A DNA stretch of 64,000 bases from Rhodocytophaga aerolata (GCF_030503435.1 NZ_JAUKPO010000018.1:85569-149568), one strand, 5' to 3'; positions 46,233 through 56,296 are shown, numbered from the stretch's first letter. Notes: generated from the letters alone by a model not told the origin. Numbers and translations are program-made.

Positions 46233-47672
46233 ATGAGATCTTTACTTGTCACCTTTTTGGTATTTGCTTACTTTGTTTCATTTGGACAAGAAATTGGAAA
46301 ATGTGTTCAAATTCTTGGTGAGGATAGTGTGCAGTTCTTCTTCAATGGCGTTCTTTGTGATAAAGAATGTGCTAAATATTACAGAACGGCAAAGCTCAAC
46401 CACTATCTCTATTTTTTTGAAGGGTCATTCAAGGATTATTACTCTTCCGGCCAGGTAGCCGTTGAAGGGTCTTACCTGAACAACCTACTGCAAGGGTCTT
46501 ATAAAGCATTTTATGGCAATGGACAACTGAAGGAAAGTGGTCAATGGCAGCAAGGATATAAAACTGGAGAATGGAAATACTGGTATGAAAATGGACAACT
46601 AAAAAAAGTAATACGCTTCAATGGGCAGGATTACTACTTACAGGAATTTTATAAATCCAATGGAAAAAGGCTGACCTTTGATGGCCATGGAGAGTTTAGC
46701 GAAATCGATCTGCTACCGAAGACCTTGATACGAGGAGAAATAAAAAATGGGAAACAGCATGGAAAATGGACTATTTATATTCAAAATTCTAACTATAAGG
46801 TAGGTGTAGAAGTATTTGAAAATGGCAGATTTATTGAAGGAGAAAACATAGCAGAAGTTGCAGGCTTTAGTCACAAATATTTTGATGCTCCTACTACCCT
46901 AATCGATAGAACAGAAGATCTACTTGGTAACTACTCACAAAAAACAGATTGCGTTAAGCTTGGTGCAACACATAGCTACCAAGTCAGAAGATATAATAGC
47001 CCCTACTCCGATCTGCCTTTCTATGATTATGTGTATCAAAGATTTGACCCTCCATACCTTGAGAAGGGGTATATCTTAGTGGGATTTACGATAAATAAAT
47101 CGGGTAAACTTATCAATCCCATTCTCCATTCAACGCTGCATAATACAACAGTAGAAAAGCAGCTTGTCGATGTTTTAACTGCATGTGAAACTTGGGCGCC
47201 AAGAACACATAATGATAAAGCTATGGAGTCTGATGAACTGCTTGTGTTGCAATTCTTACCTGGCACCTACAAAATATTAGGAGACAGCAGAAACAGTTTT
47301 CCAGCTATAGAATATAGTGCTGAATTTATCTATGGCAGGGATAGCTTACAGCATTACATAGAACAAAAGATTGATCTCCCGAGTCATTTTTTCTCCAAAG
47401 ACTTCCAACTGGCATGCACGATTGATTTTGATGTGGATGAAAAAGGAAATTGTAATATTGATAACAGTCTCTTTTCAAGCAGACTCAGGATAACAGAGCA
47501 AGAGCGGATACTTTATAATGCGTTAAACTCTATACTAAAAAAAACAAGCAGTTTATGGAAACCTTCCATCAAAGGGGCTACTCCCACAAAGCAACACTTC
47601 ATTGGAATTCTTACAATCAAAAATGGTATCCCAAAGTTTAGATGGATCAGTAATAATTTGGTTTTAAATTAA
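46233..47672 (+). CDS. Secreted YwqK/MORN-repeat protein with TonB-C-like domain
   Basis: 479 residues from the ATG at 46233, which starts a clear signal peptide (MRSLLVTFLVFAYFVSFGQ); 12 codons are open upstream. MORN-type repeats of the YwqK pattern occupy about 60-210: FKDYYSSGQVAVEGSY, YKAFYGNGQLKESGQW, WKYWYENGQLKKVI, KHGKW-like returns. A TonB C-terminal-like domain follows (EKGYILVGFTINKSGKLINP), and then a second, weaker one (CTIDFDVDEKGNCNID). Such proteins in Bacteroidota are periplasmic or cell-surface and of unknown use. It has no operon partners. Confidence 0.8.
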   Translation: MRSLLVTFLVFAYFVSFGQEIGKCVQILGEDSVQFFFNGVLCDKECAKYYRTAKLNHYLYFFEGSFKDYYSSGQVAVEGSYLNNLLQGSYKAFYGNGQLKESGQWQQGYKTGEWKYWYENGQLKKVIRFNGQDYYLQEFYKSNGKRLTFDGHGEFSEIDLLPKTLIRGEIKNGKQHGKWTIYIQNSNYKVGVEVFENGRFIEGENIAEVAGFSHKYFDAPTTLIDRTEDLLGNYSQKTDCVKLGATHSYQVRRYNSPYSDLPFYDYVYQRFDPPYLEKGYILVGFTINKSGKLINPILHSTLHNTTVEKQLVDVLTACETWAPRTHNDKAMESDELLVLQFLPGTYKILGDSRNSFPAIEYSAEFIYGRDSLQHYIEQKIDLPSHFFSKDFQLACTIDFDVDEKGNCNIDNSLFSSRLRITEQERILYNALNSILKKTSSLWKPSIKGATPTKQHFIGILTIKNGIPKFRWISNNLVLN

Positions 47673-48203
47673 TCACCTATCAGCACTACCGATAGATCAA
47701 GATAAACTGACAGCAAAAAGCCACAGAACTTTATTCCAGAAATAGTATCTGCTTTTGATAAATGATATCTGCCTTTCGTGTAACTCCACCATCTTTTGAT
47801 CATTATGCACTCCCTACAAAATCAGCCATATTGGCAGCAGTTACAAAAAGTGGTTAAAAAAATCAACGTTCACTTAGCTAAATTTGATGAGTTTTTGTTA
47901 CTCTTCAAGAGTGCCAAACTTTGTATAAAGTACCGCATACCAAATCAGTCTTAAAGTAATCTTTAATTTATAAGAGGCGAAAAAAAAGGGCCAAAAATAG
48001 ACAACCCAAATAATTTATGGCTTTACTTTCGGGCTCTTTGTACCGTATGAATCTGGAGTGAGATTGGGGAAGACCAGGGAGGTATGACTTTTGGCCATCC
48101 AGTTAATAACGAATATAGTATAACGTGATTAATATATTAGAGCATTAATAATCAACTCCTTATTCACGTTATTTACCACAAGACGCACTGCCTATAAAAA
48201 AAA
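47673..48203. other. Intergenic region with inverted repeat ATAACGTGA/TCACGTTAT
   Basis: No gene recognised. Perfect 9-bp arms at 48120-48128 and 48164-48172 enclose 35 bp that itself repeats ATTAAT. The spacing is loose for a hairpin and I cannot tell a protein site from an element end. Confidence 0.4.
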
Positions 48204-48235
48204 GTATATAAGTCATGCCGGCACGCCTTATATAC
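48195..48235 (-). terminator. Rho-independent terminator of the AsmA gene
   Basis: Palindrome 48204-48235: outer arms GTATATAAG and CTTATATAC, centre TGCCGGCA, all on one axis, with two mismatched pairs in 16. On the minus strand it is followed by eight T (48196-48203). It is 138 bp beyond the stop of the minus-strand AsmA gene. Confidence 0.75.
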
Positions 48236-48256
48236 GAGCATTACCTGCAATAGAAA

Positions 48257-48310
48257 ATGAGTGAAGAAAAGAAAGTAGGACCCAATAAGAATCAGCGCTT
48301 AAGCAAATAA
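48257..48310 (+). other. 17-residue open frame, possible gene stub
   Basis: ATG to TAA reads MSEEKKVGPNKNQRLSK. It is hydrophilic and protein-like but ends at once; nothing follows in frame. It may be an N-terminal stub of a lost gene or chance. Confidence 0.15.
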
Positions 48311-48373
48311 GTATAAGCTATAAAAGCTCAAATCTGTCAACTGGCCACTAATACCGATTTAGTTTAATTTAGT

Positions 48374-51300
48374 TTACTCATTTCTGGCAATCCCTTTGGG
48401 TTGCTGATTATCCGAAAAAACGGTATCTATTTTTAGTGCCAACAGCAAACCATGAAATTCCCGGTGTATCGCCTGCCGGATGGATTCCCGCTCTTTCTGC
48501 TGAAAAAGCTTTACATGATACGAATCTTTTTCGCGGGTGATATGTAAATGTTGTTTTTTATGCCGGTTGGTTTGCTGGCCATCCTTGTTTTTAATCTCTT
48601 CAATCCGCCGTTTATTGTTTGAAAACAAAACATCGAGCACATTTACATCCAGGTAAAAATCAGCCGGGCCGTTCATCTGGTAGCTGCCGCTAAGCTCAAA
48701 TGGAGCAATATTATTGATTAAGTTCACGCCTGTGCTAATAAAACGGTTGTCATGCAGCAGAAAATGGGTAGTGAGATCATCGAAGTAGATGTGCCTGGAA
48801 CGCTCTTTGCGCAAAAAACGGAAGGCCTGCTGGATAGGAGCTACCTCAATTAATTCCATCCGGCGGAGCTTTACTTTAGCATAAGCAGAACTTCTCTCTA
48901 TATCCGGGGCAAAACTTTCATCTAAGCTGGTATGCAGTACAAGGTCACAATCCATTTCACCACTAATGTGCTCACTACCCAATAAATCCAGGTTCAACTC
49001 ATCCGTAATGGCAAAAAGCTTTTTTAAGTCTACATCCTTGATCTGGGTACGCAGTTTCACCGGAAGACCTGTGGCGGTACGGTTTAATGTTATATTTCCC
49101 CTGGAGGCAAACCAGCCTCCAAAAGCTTTCATCGCAAACTCTTCTACCCTAGCATGCTGGTTATCAAGACGGGCTTTTAAAGTAAAATATTCGGCTTTTA
49201 GATGCTGGTAGTTCAAGCGGCTGGCTTTTACCTGTAAATACACGTCAAATTCTTCCTCGCCAAGCGTATGTGTTTCTTTCCGGTTTTTTCTCAAGGAAGC
49301 ATTCTCTGCTTTTTTCTCTGATGATCGCTTTACCAGCGGAATTATATCATCGATAGAGGCAATTTGTTTCATAAATTGCTGTAAGTCGATGGAGTTATAC
49401 TTGAATTGTAAGCGCAGGAAAGGTTTTTTTACCCCATTGCCGGCTAACTGGAATCCTCCATTTCCTTTCACGGAAGCACCCAGGGTTGTTCCAAAAGAAA
49501 TGGCTGGAATCTGTACCTGCGCACCCTTTTTCTTCACCTGAAGAGCTACCCTAGTAAGATCTTCGCTGCCAGGTAAGCTTATTTTCCGGGCATGTAAGGA
49601 AATATCAGCGTTTGCAGCCTGCGCCATTTCCTGTAAGTAAGGGGGTAAAGAAGCTTGTGCCACATTGGAAGCTGGCTGTTTTGCTGCAGCTTTATTTACA
49701 GAAGTTTGTCTGGGCTGCAAATAATTTTGTGCCAGTTGCCTGAAGTCTAGATGTTTAAAACTAGCTTTGAGTGTAACCTGAGCCGGAATAGTGCTTTTCT
49801 GTTGATTGAAGAGATACATACTTCCTTGCAGGTTTCCTCCTCTCAGCGAAAAGGCAACCGGAGAAAGGGCAATCTGTTTTTTTGAACTTTTCACTTGCAG
49901 GCGCAGATTTGTAAGGGTATCTGTAGACAGCAGCAATTGTTGACACGCTATTTTCAGCTGCAGTTGCAGAAAACTAGGAATTATATGCGCTGCCTGCGAA
50001 GGTGTTTTTTTTGCCAGAATTTTTTTGGATGCTTTCCCAACTGTGGACTTTGGTTTGGAAAACCACTGGCTGTTCATACTGGTGACATATATATTTCCAT
50101 CTACTTGCAAGGTTGGGTAATTTCCTGTCAGATAGGCCAGTAAATGTTCAATTGTCACTGAAAAATGGAAAGGAGCCCCATTAAGCTTGCCGCTGGTTTT
50201 ATCAATCACTAGCAGATTATTTCTGAATCTGGCCTTCCCATTTATGCCGGTAAAAGTAAGCGGTATATCCGCCAGCCGGAACGTACCCTGTTGTAGTTGA
50301 AGGTTGCCTTTCCATACCAGCTTATTTTGCAGGTAATTGTTTAGAATACCCTTCAGTTGATCCTTACCTGCGCTTGCAGATCTACCTGTGTTTTTCTTTC
50401 CATAAGCTACACTTCCATTCACTGATACGCTACCTACCAGCTTACCTGAATAGTGCGCACGGTAAGGCAAATGCAGTATAGTAGCCAGGTGTTGTAGATC
50501 AAATCCGCCACTGAACTGGCCCTTGATCACTGGTGCAAGAAAATTATGGATGGCCAGTTGTAAGGCGATGCTGTCTGTACCGATGTGCGCCTGTAACTGG
50601 TGGATCGTTAGCGTATTGGTAACAGCCGAGCGTTCTTCGCCATTGTCGTATTCGCCCCGAAGCCGGAGCCTGGAGATAGCAGTGTTCGAATCGGGCCAGT
50701 GTAGTTCGCCCTCATTTACCTGGAAAGATAGCTTTCCCCTGGGGCGTTTCATCGGTCCGCTTTCCCCGCTTAGCTCATATTGCAGGGTGATCCTAGAAGC
50801 AGAACGTATCTGGTTTAGGTAGACTTGCCTGTTTACCGGAATGACTTCTTTCAAAACTTCCATCAGGGGTTGTTTTCCGCTCATATGAATAGCTAGTGTG
50901 GTGCCGGTGCCATCGGATAGTTTGGTATGACTGCCTGTAATGGTGAGTGTATCTGCATTCATGCTGACTAGTACCGGATGGAGTGAGCCCTTTTTCTCTT
51001 TCAGATGATAGGTATAGTGGGCCTGTGCCGTAAATGGTTTGCTGCGCAGCAGTTCCAGCTTTTTGTTTTTTATATAGTCTACCTTTCCTGCCAGATTCCC
51101 CTCCAGACGTATACTATCACCGGCTACTTGGGCAGCAAGCGTAGCCTGGGAGATGTGCACCCGAAAGGCATTTTGCTTATAATCATTCTGGTTACTGACC
51201 TGGCAATCTTCAATTTCTATATGTGGAATGTGCAGCCAGAAATCGGTGGAATCTTTACGGGGTGTTTTGCGGGGATTCAGGTGAAAATTAATTTTGTGGC

Positions 51301-51682
51301 CTAGCGTATCTATCTGCTGGGTATATCTTACACCTTGCAGCCTGGCTTGCTGAATATTTATGTTTCCATGCCATACATCCGAGAGGTTTATAGTGAAAGA
51401 CGCCTGCCCGATACCTAGCACTTGTATGGCCCGGGTGGTAGAGGTATCTTCAATAGAAAGGCCTTGAAACGTAAAAGTAACCAAAGGAAAATGCTCCCAA
51501 AGCGATATACTGGTTTCAAATGGCTGCAATTTCAGGTCGGTGTGCCGGGAAAACTGTGTTTTTAAAAAAGTGGCAGCTTTTTGGTGGTAAAAGGTGGGGA
51601 TGAGCAAGATACTTGCGCTTGTCAGCAGCACAAGAAAAACCAAAATTCTTCCCAGTAGAGGAATGATTCTTATTCTTGCCAT
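48374..51682 (-). CDS. AsmA-family envelope protein
   Basis: 1102 residues. One N-terminal membrane anchor (GRILVFLVLLTSASILLIPTF) and a very long periplasmic beta-rich body of the AsmA/Vps13-like bridge type. The first AsmA-like segment is at about 40-200 (VTFTFQGLSIEDTST, ARLQGVRYTQ). The AsmA C-terminal region is near 850-1060 (MDCDLVLHTSLDESF, IYFDDLTTHFLLHDNRFIST). AsmA-like proteins carry phospholipids between inner and outer membranes. The C-terminal 50 residues are basic. It is a lone gene with its own terminator. Confidence 0.85.
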   Translation of the reverse strand: MARIRIIPLLGRILVFLVLLTSASILLIPTFYHQKAATFLKTQFSRHTDLKLQPFETSISLWEHFPLVTFTFQGLSIEDTSTTRAIQVLGIGQASFTINLSDVWHGNINIQQARLQGVRYTQQIDTLGHKINFHLNPRKTPRKDSTDFWLHIPHIEIEDCQVSNQNDYKQNAFRVHISQATLAAQVAGDSIRLEGNLAGKVDYIKNKKLELLRSKPFTAQAHYTYHLKEKKGSLHPVLVSMNADTLTITGSHTKLSDGTGTTLAIHMSGKQPLMEVLKEVIPVNRQVYLNQIRSASRITLQYELSGESGPMKRPRGKLSFQVNEGELHWPDSNTAISRLRLRGEYDNGEERSAVTNTLTIHQLQAHIGTDSIALQLAIHNFLAPVIKGQFSGGFDLQHLATILHLPYRAHYSGKLVGSVSVNGSVAYGKKNTGRSASAGKDQLKGILNNYLQNKLVWKGNLQLQQGTFRLADIPLTFTGINGKARFRNNLLVIDKTSGKLNGAPFHFSVTIEHLLAYLTGNYPTLQVDGNIYVTSMNSQWFSKPKSTVGKASKKILAKKTPSQAAHIIPSFLQLQLKIACQQLLLSTDTLTNLRLQVKSSKKQIALSPVAFSLRGGNLQGSMYLFNQQKSTIPAQVTLKASFKHLDFRQLAQNYLQPRQTSVNKAAAKQPASNVAQASLPPYLQEMAQAANADISLHARKISLPGSEDLTRVALQVKKKGAQVQIPAISFGTTLGASVKGNGGFQLAGNGVKKPFLRLQFKYNSIDLQQFMKQIASIDDIIPLVKRSSEKKAENASLRKNRKETHTLGEEEFDVYLQVKASRLNYQHLKAEYFTLKARLDNQHARVEEFAMKAFGGWFASRGNITLNRTATGLPVKLRTQIKDVDLKKLFAITDELNLDLLGSEHISGEMDCDLVLHTSLDESFAPDIERSSAYAKVKLRRMELIEVAPIQQAFRFLRKERSRHIYFDDLTTHFLLHDNRFISTGVNLINNIAPFELSGSYQMNGPADFYLDVNVLDVLFSNNKRRIEEIKNKDGQQTNRHKKQHLHITREKDSYHVKLFQQKERESIRQAIHREFHGLLLALKIDTVFSDNQQPKGIARNE

Positions 51683-51780
51683 ATAGGTATTAAAAAGAAA
51701 CTTAACTTTTTGATTAGTTTTTTATTGCCAGTTCATTTTTTATGGTTCATGAACATACGTATGGGTAACAACGGGCAGAA

Positions 51781-52556
51781 TTATTTTAGATAAACAGCCA
51801 CAAATTTTGCAAGTGGTGCCATTCGTGCTCTTGTCAATTGCAAGGTGTCGTTGCTTAAATAATAGCTGTCTGCATTTTGAAGAGCCTTAAACAGTAAGTC
51901 TTCAGTTCGTTGCATATTATTACAAAACATTTTAGTGGCTGCTAAGGGAGAAAAGGAGATGCCATTATTGGCTCCTAGTTGAAAGGTTCCTGTAAAGCTG
52001 TTGCATCCACCATGGCCGGTTACTCGTTTATCGCTTGTATGAAGGATCATGTGTGGCTCTCTTTTGCGATTTGCCTCAGCTATAACGGCATTGCCGTTCA
52101 CTTCAATTAGCTTCCAGTATTTATTTAAATTATGTTCATCTTCTTTCACCAGTACGTTCATTGAGGAAAGATTACCCTTTACAGGATTTCCGTCAAGACC
52201 TAATTGGGTCACCTGGTTTTCTCCAATTTTATAATATATCGGCGCCCTTCCTTCCTTGCTGTTTTTAAGTGTGCTTTGATTACCCGCTTTATTCCACTCG
52301 AAACTTCCGTTAGACGAAAAAGCATCCTCGCTCTTTCCCGGGTAACGTGTTTGCAGATCGTACGTGTTGCCATCACGCAAAGAGATTCTTGTAAGAATGC
52401 CTTCACAATCGGCACAGGGACTACACCGCTATAGGTACCTTTCCAGTCAAGAGAGTTTTGAGAGTTTTCGCTTGTTTTACGAGTGCCGATGCAATGAGTA
52501 ACTACCAAGCTAATACTAAGAGTCCAACATACTGTGAATAGCATATCCATAATCAA
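51781..52556 (-). pseudogene. NlpE/META-domain lipoprotein gene with a frameshift
   Basis: The first frame (52556 down) encodes a leader with cysteine (VTHCIG) and the beginning of an NlpE domain, WKGTYSGVVP. At about 52420 the sequence must shift by one base to continue as PCADCEGILTRISLRDGN, the conserved CxxC of NlpE. It then runs on through the rest of NlpE and a META domain (HGGCNSFTGTFQLGANNG, LAATKMFCNNM) to the stop at 51781. The intact neighbour at 53442 reads GILPCADCQGIE at the same place, so one base is missing here. Without the shift the protein loses its leader. Either a real pseudogene or a sequencing error in a C run. Confidence 0.8.
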
Positions 52557-52752
52557 TCATTTAGTTATTACCTATTTCCTTGTGTTGATCATTACAATAC
52601 CTGATAGGATCATCAAAGGAGAACAACTTTTATTGGCATATGATGGGAAGGTGTAAGAATTGGGTGCTTAAAAACAAAACAAATTGTATCAGAAAGGCTT
52701 TTTTTTAACTTATTATCAGGGAGTATTTTTTTCTGCAGTACGTTGAGCCTGT

Positions 52753-53352
52753 TTAAAAATCAAGCCGTGCCCCTAAGGTAATGAATAACACATTATTGCG
52801 GGCATCCGAAATGGAATTGAATACCTTTGAAATACCAAATTCATAGTTTACATCCAGTGTCAGGAAGAATAGATCGATACCACCACCTACTTCCGCTCCC
52901 CAGATACTTGATTTAAAATCTTCTTTTTCCAGCTCAAAACGATTGTCTTTTACCCCGCTGACCCAGGAAAAGGCCGGGCCGGCTTGTGCACGTAATTTAA
53001 AAATACGCGTATCCACTACTTTATAGCCTGCAAGACCTTTTATTTGAAAACCACTTATGGTAAATTCTTCGGTGATGTCATTGCCGCCACCTATAGGGTC
53101 TCCCCCGATAAAACGCGGATTCTGACGCATCCAATAGAACCCTGGCTGCGCATACAGCCGTCTCCCGATACGTGTGCTTACACCAAACTGGTAGCCTATC
53201 CGGACCCCATCAGCGGCATCGGAAGTGAGTCTGGAGAGATTAAAACCAGTTTGTGGAATAATAGAAAAGACAGAAGCTTTTTCGTCTTGCTGGCTATAGG
53301 CGGTAAAGCTCATCATCAGGCAAATAGCTGAGAGAATAATGTTGGTTTTCAT
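52753..53352 (-). CDS. Outer-membrane beta-barrel protein (porin-like family)
   Basis: 199 residues with signal peptide MKTNIILSAICLMMSFTAYSQ. Alternating amphipathic strands typical of the eight-stranded OMP_b-brl_2 group: GVRIGYQFGVSTRI, LYAQPGFYWMRQNP, QIKGLAGYKVV, SIWGAEVGGGIDLFFLTLDV, and a C-terminal strand ending in Phe (ITLGARLDF). No enzyme motif. It is set between two NlpE-type genes on the same strand, with 90-200 bp gaps, so it may be transcribed with them in an envelope-stress type group. Confidence 0.85.
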   Translation of the reverse strand: MKTNIILSAICLMMSFTAYSQQDEKASVFSIIPQTGFNLSRLTSDAADGVRIGYQFGVSTRIGRRLYAQPGFYWMRQNPRFIGGDPIGGGNDITEEFTISGFQIKGLAGYKVVDTRIFKLRAQAGPAFSWVSGVKDNRFELEKEDFKSSIWGAEVGGGIDLFFLTLDVNYEFGISKVFNSISDARNNVLFITLGARLDF

Positions 53353-53441
53353 AGCAGTAAAAGAGTGAAAGTTTAAACGGTTGAAAGTTTATTATCAAGC
53401 AGAAGCTGTAACGTGAAACCATTACCCGGGAAATTCAACTA

Positions 53442-53891
53442 TCATTTTTTCAGGACATACCTGTCTGCCAGCTGGCTGGTGACTTTATTGCCTTGCTGGT
53501 CGAGCTGGGTTAATGTATTCTCTCCTACCAGGTATTGATTGGCTCCTTCTGCACCTTCCAGAATAATAGTATTGCCGGCCTTATTCCAGGTAAAAGCGCC
53601 TGTTGTTTCAAATACTTGCGGATCATTTTTACCCAGATACCTGGTTTTTTTTACAAAAGAATTTCCGGCATACAAGCGTATTTCTGTTTCTATTCCTTGA
53701 CAATCTGCACAGGGAAGTATGCCGGTATATGTTCCCTCATAATCGAGTGAATTGCGGGCATTATGCGAATTGTTTGCTCCTACAGAAATGGTATCAGTAG
53801 AAGCAGTAGCAGTGTCCGATTGCCTGGTAGAGCTACTGCCGCAAGACCAAACCAACGCTGCTAACAGAGAAAGGATCAGGTTTATTTTCAT
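53442..53891 (-). CDS. NlpE-like copper-resistance/envelope lipoprotein
   Basis: 149 residues from the ATG at 53891, giving a lipoprotein leader with lipobox VWSC. The single NlpE N-terminal domain has YEGTYTGILPCADCQGIETE with the CxxC pair, then RLYAGNSFVKKTRYLGK and GAFTWNKAGNTIIL. In enterics NlpE senses surface and copper stress for Cpx; Bacteroidota lack that system, so only the fold can be carried over. Its paralogue at 51781-52556 is frameshifted and has an added META domain. Confidence 0.85.
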   Translation of the reverse strand: MKINLILSLLAALVWSCGSSSTRQSDTATASTDTISVGANNSHNARNSLDYEGTYTGILPCADCQGIETEIRLYAGNSFVKKTRYLGKNDPQVFETTGAFTWNKAGNTIILEGAEGANQYLVGENTLTQLDQQGNKVTSQLADRYVLKK

Positions 53892-53963
53892 AAAAAATAA
53901 TAGGTTATTAAACAAAGTCATGAGATGGAAGTGGAATCAGATGAGCTGTCGTTTGTTTAGCCA

Positions 53964-54398
53964 TCAATTACCGGCTGCTACTACAATTTTTAAGTCTACA
54001 TTCCCAAAAGCAGGATTAGTAACTGAATAAATAGTAGCGCTACCGGAAGAGTATTGAAAATCAAAGTGCACGGCCGGAATACTGGTTATCTCGGTTGAAA
54101 ATCTTCCGGGCAAAGCTGTCCAGGAAGTATTATTGCTGTTAGCAGGAGCAATAAATGCAGATACAGTGCCACCACTCAGGATTTCGCCGGTAATTTGAGG
54201 TACATCCACCAGTACCTGATACACATTGGCAAGCTGGTTAAAAGTAAACGGTTGGTTGACAATAATAACCGCTTCCACATTGGCATTTCCTGGTGGCCCT
54301 TGTGGCCCTTCCGGGCCTTGAGGACCTACTTCCTCACGGGTACAGGAAGCCGCCAGCAATAAGAGTCCCATGATTGGAAAAAATACATTTCTTTTCAT
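53964..54398 (-). CDS. Lipoprotein with a short collagen-like stretch
   Basis: 144 residues from 54398. Leader with lipobox AASC, then GPQGPEGPQGPPG (four Gly-X-Y triplets with Pro at X or Y), then a 100-residue beta-rich domain (VEAVIIVNQPFTFNQLANVY). The collagen-like part follows the lipid anchor directly and could act as a rigid spacer, but four triplets are too few to fold stably on their own. The C-terminal domain is common in Bacteroidota surface lipoproteins and of unknown function. Confidence 0.75.
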   Translation of the reverse strand: MKRNVFFPIMGLLLLAASCTREEVGPQGPEGPQGPPGNANVEAVIIVNQPFTFNQLANVYQVLVDVPQITGEILSGGTVSAFIAPANSNNTSWTALPGRFSTEITSIPAVHFDFQYSSGSATIYSVTNPAFGNVDLKIVVAAGN

Positions 54399-55342
54399 AA
54401 TAGGAGTAGGTTGGGTATAAGAAATCAAAAGAGTAATTAGTTGACTATTGACTATGCAACTGAGTTTCACAGAAGATTTTGGGGTAATCTCTCAGCTAAT
54501 CAGTATAGTGGTAAAACTTCAATCACCGAATCTTCTATGCCCGGATTGATAACCTCACAACAATTTAACTATCCGTAAAGTATATTTTTCATTGCAAACA
54601 ATAATGCAGGGTATCTGATGCACCATTGTTTAATATTTACATTTATGCAGAATGCAGAGAACCGGCAATTGCAAATACAGGAAAAGGGCCGTAAAACTAA
54701 CTTGTCAATAGGTAGTTATTGGCGCAAATTAAGTTATGTTACAGCTAACCAGCTGAAATATAACTTATAGGCACAAAAAATGTTTTTAAAAATCTACACT
54801 TCTAACTATTATTTTTCACTCGATAAAACAACCAATTCATAAGGGAGTATCTAAAAACAGGAAAATGATATAAAACAAATGGCTTCTATTTAACAGCACA
54901 GGAAAAACAAAAAATTTCTTATAATATCAATTTAATTTTTTCTTACTAAGAGCATCAATACTGTTTCAATTAGCAATCATGCTATCATATAAATATCTGA
55001 TCGGCAGATAATTAAATATATAATATATAATACCAGTGAAATCCTACCCTTTATTAATTTTCGGTCCTTGTTTTCGCTTTGTGGAAAGAGGTTATTTTTT
55101 TTAACAAATCCAGCTTACTTTCTTAATTTCACAAAAGAGGCGAGTTACTCGAAAGGGGGAGTTATTTTCACTTCTTCAGTCTAGGTTTAGTGCTTAAGGA
55201 ATTTCATGTTTTTTCATAGAAGGTTGGCATTAAAACGCTCCCTTTATATGAGGAAAAAGCCCTGAGTTGCTCTCCTTCAGCTAACCTTAGTATGACCGCT
55301 AAACAATTAGCATTGCATATCTAAAACTCTTAATCGAATCAA
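54399..55342. other. AT-rich intergenic region, no gene seen
   Basis: About 940 bp, rich in A and T, with stops in all frames. I recognise no RNA, fragment or repeat here. Confidence 0.5.
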
Positions 55343-55876
55343 TTACGCCTGCCTTATTTTTTCAATATCTATCCTTTTCATCCCATACAAGGCTTTATTC
55401 GCCCGCTGTGATTTTTGATGGTCATCTCCCTCCTCAATATCCATGACAATACCTGGAACGATCTGCCAGGATATACCATATTTATCTTTTACCCACCCAC
55501 AAGGTTGCTCTTCGCCTCCTTGAGAAAGTGTTTGCCACAACCTATCAATTTGTTGCTGTGTATCACAAGTAACATATAAGGACATGCTTTCATGAAACTT
55601 ACCAAAATAACCACCTCCATTCAGGGCAACAAACTCCTGTCCATTGAGCAGAAAGCGGATATGTTTTACAGAACCGGCAGGCCCTGGCATGATATCTTTG
55701 TCCACCTCTGGTAGCTGAGTCAATGCATTTAGTTCTTGCTCACCGTAGCGGGTAGTTTTTACTATTTTGGACTCACCTTTAGCCGTGCCGAATACGGTTG
55801 AAAAAAGTGAAACATAGACATTAACTGCCTCTTGGGCATCCTTGTTGAATGTTAAAAATAGCACGATAGGCTTCAT
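55343..55876 (-). CDS. VOC-family protein, PhnB type
   Basis: 177 residues. Glyoxalase/PhnB-like fold: FLTFNKDAQEAVNVYVSLF at the start, then GSVKHIRFLLNGQEFVALNGG, and the very typical PCGWVKDKYGISWQIVPGIV near 130. This subfamily is often labelled 3-demethylubiquinone methyltransferase by old transfer but carries no methyltransferase motif. Its function is unknown. It clusters with NTF2-like, SRPBCC and ArsR genes on one strand, a frequent Bacteroidota grouping. Confidence 0.88.
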   Translation of the reverse strand: MKPIVLFLTFNKDAQEAVNVYVSLFSTVFGTAKGESKIVKTTRYGEQELNALTQLPEVDKDIMPGPAGSVKHIRFLLNGQEFVALNGGGYFGKFHESMSLYVTCDTQQQIDRLWQTLSQGGEEQPCGWVKDKYGISWQIVPGIVMDIEEGDDHQKSQRANKALYGMKRIDIEKIRQA

Positions 55877-55903
55877 AAGGTAGATAAGGGTTTAGGTTAG
55901 CAA

Positions 55904-56296
55904 TTAGAGTTGGCAGGGAGCTGAATGGTGCTCATGGGCAATAAGCCATTTTCCTTCCACTTTTTTTAGTCCCAAAGTAAGCCGGCATTGTGGTTGATCC
56001 CCACCAATGATAAGTAAAGCATGGCAAAAGGCTACTGTGTTACCAGCAGTAATTTGCAAATCCACAAAGTCAAAAGATCCTTTTCCCCCTTTACTGTATT
56101 GAAAGAACAATTTCCAGGTCTTTTGGTAGGCTGCAATTCCTTTAGCTTGTAAAGTAGGAGCCACATCAAACATGAGTACATCTGTTGGATGAGCTGCTAA
56201 GATGCCTTCCATGTTCATCTCGCGGATGGCTTGTGCCCAATCCTCTATTACTTTCCGTATTTGCTGCTGATTTGAATCCTTGTTGGTTATACTCAT
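55904..56296 (-). CDS. SnoaL/NTF2-like protein
   Basis: 130 residues from the ATG at 56296; a longer frame upstream is not protein-like. The cone-shaped NTF2 fold is indicated by KVIEDWAQAIREMNMEGILAAH, VLMFDVAPTL and the closing GKWLIAHEHHSAP. Relatives are SgcJ/EcaC-type ketosteroid-isomerase-like proteins. Neither a substrate nor catalysis can be read from the sequence. It lies 27 bp upstream of the VOC gene. Confidence 0.82.
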   Translation of the reverse strand: MSITNKDSNQQQIRKVIEDWAQAIREMNMEGILAAHPTDVLMFDVAPTLQAKGIAAYQKTWKLFFQYSKGGKGSFDFVDLQITAGNTVAFCHALLIIGGDQPQCRLTLGLKKVEGKWLIAHEHHSAPCQL

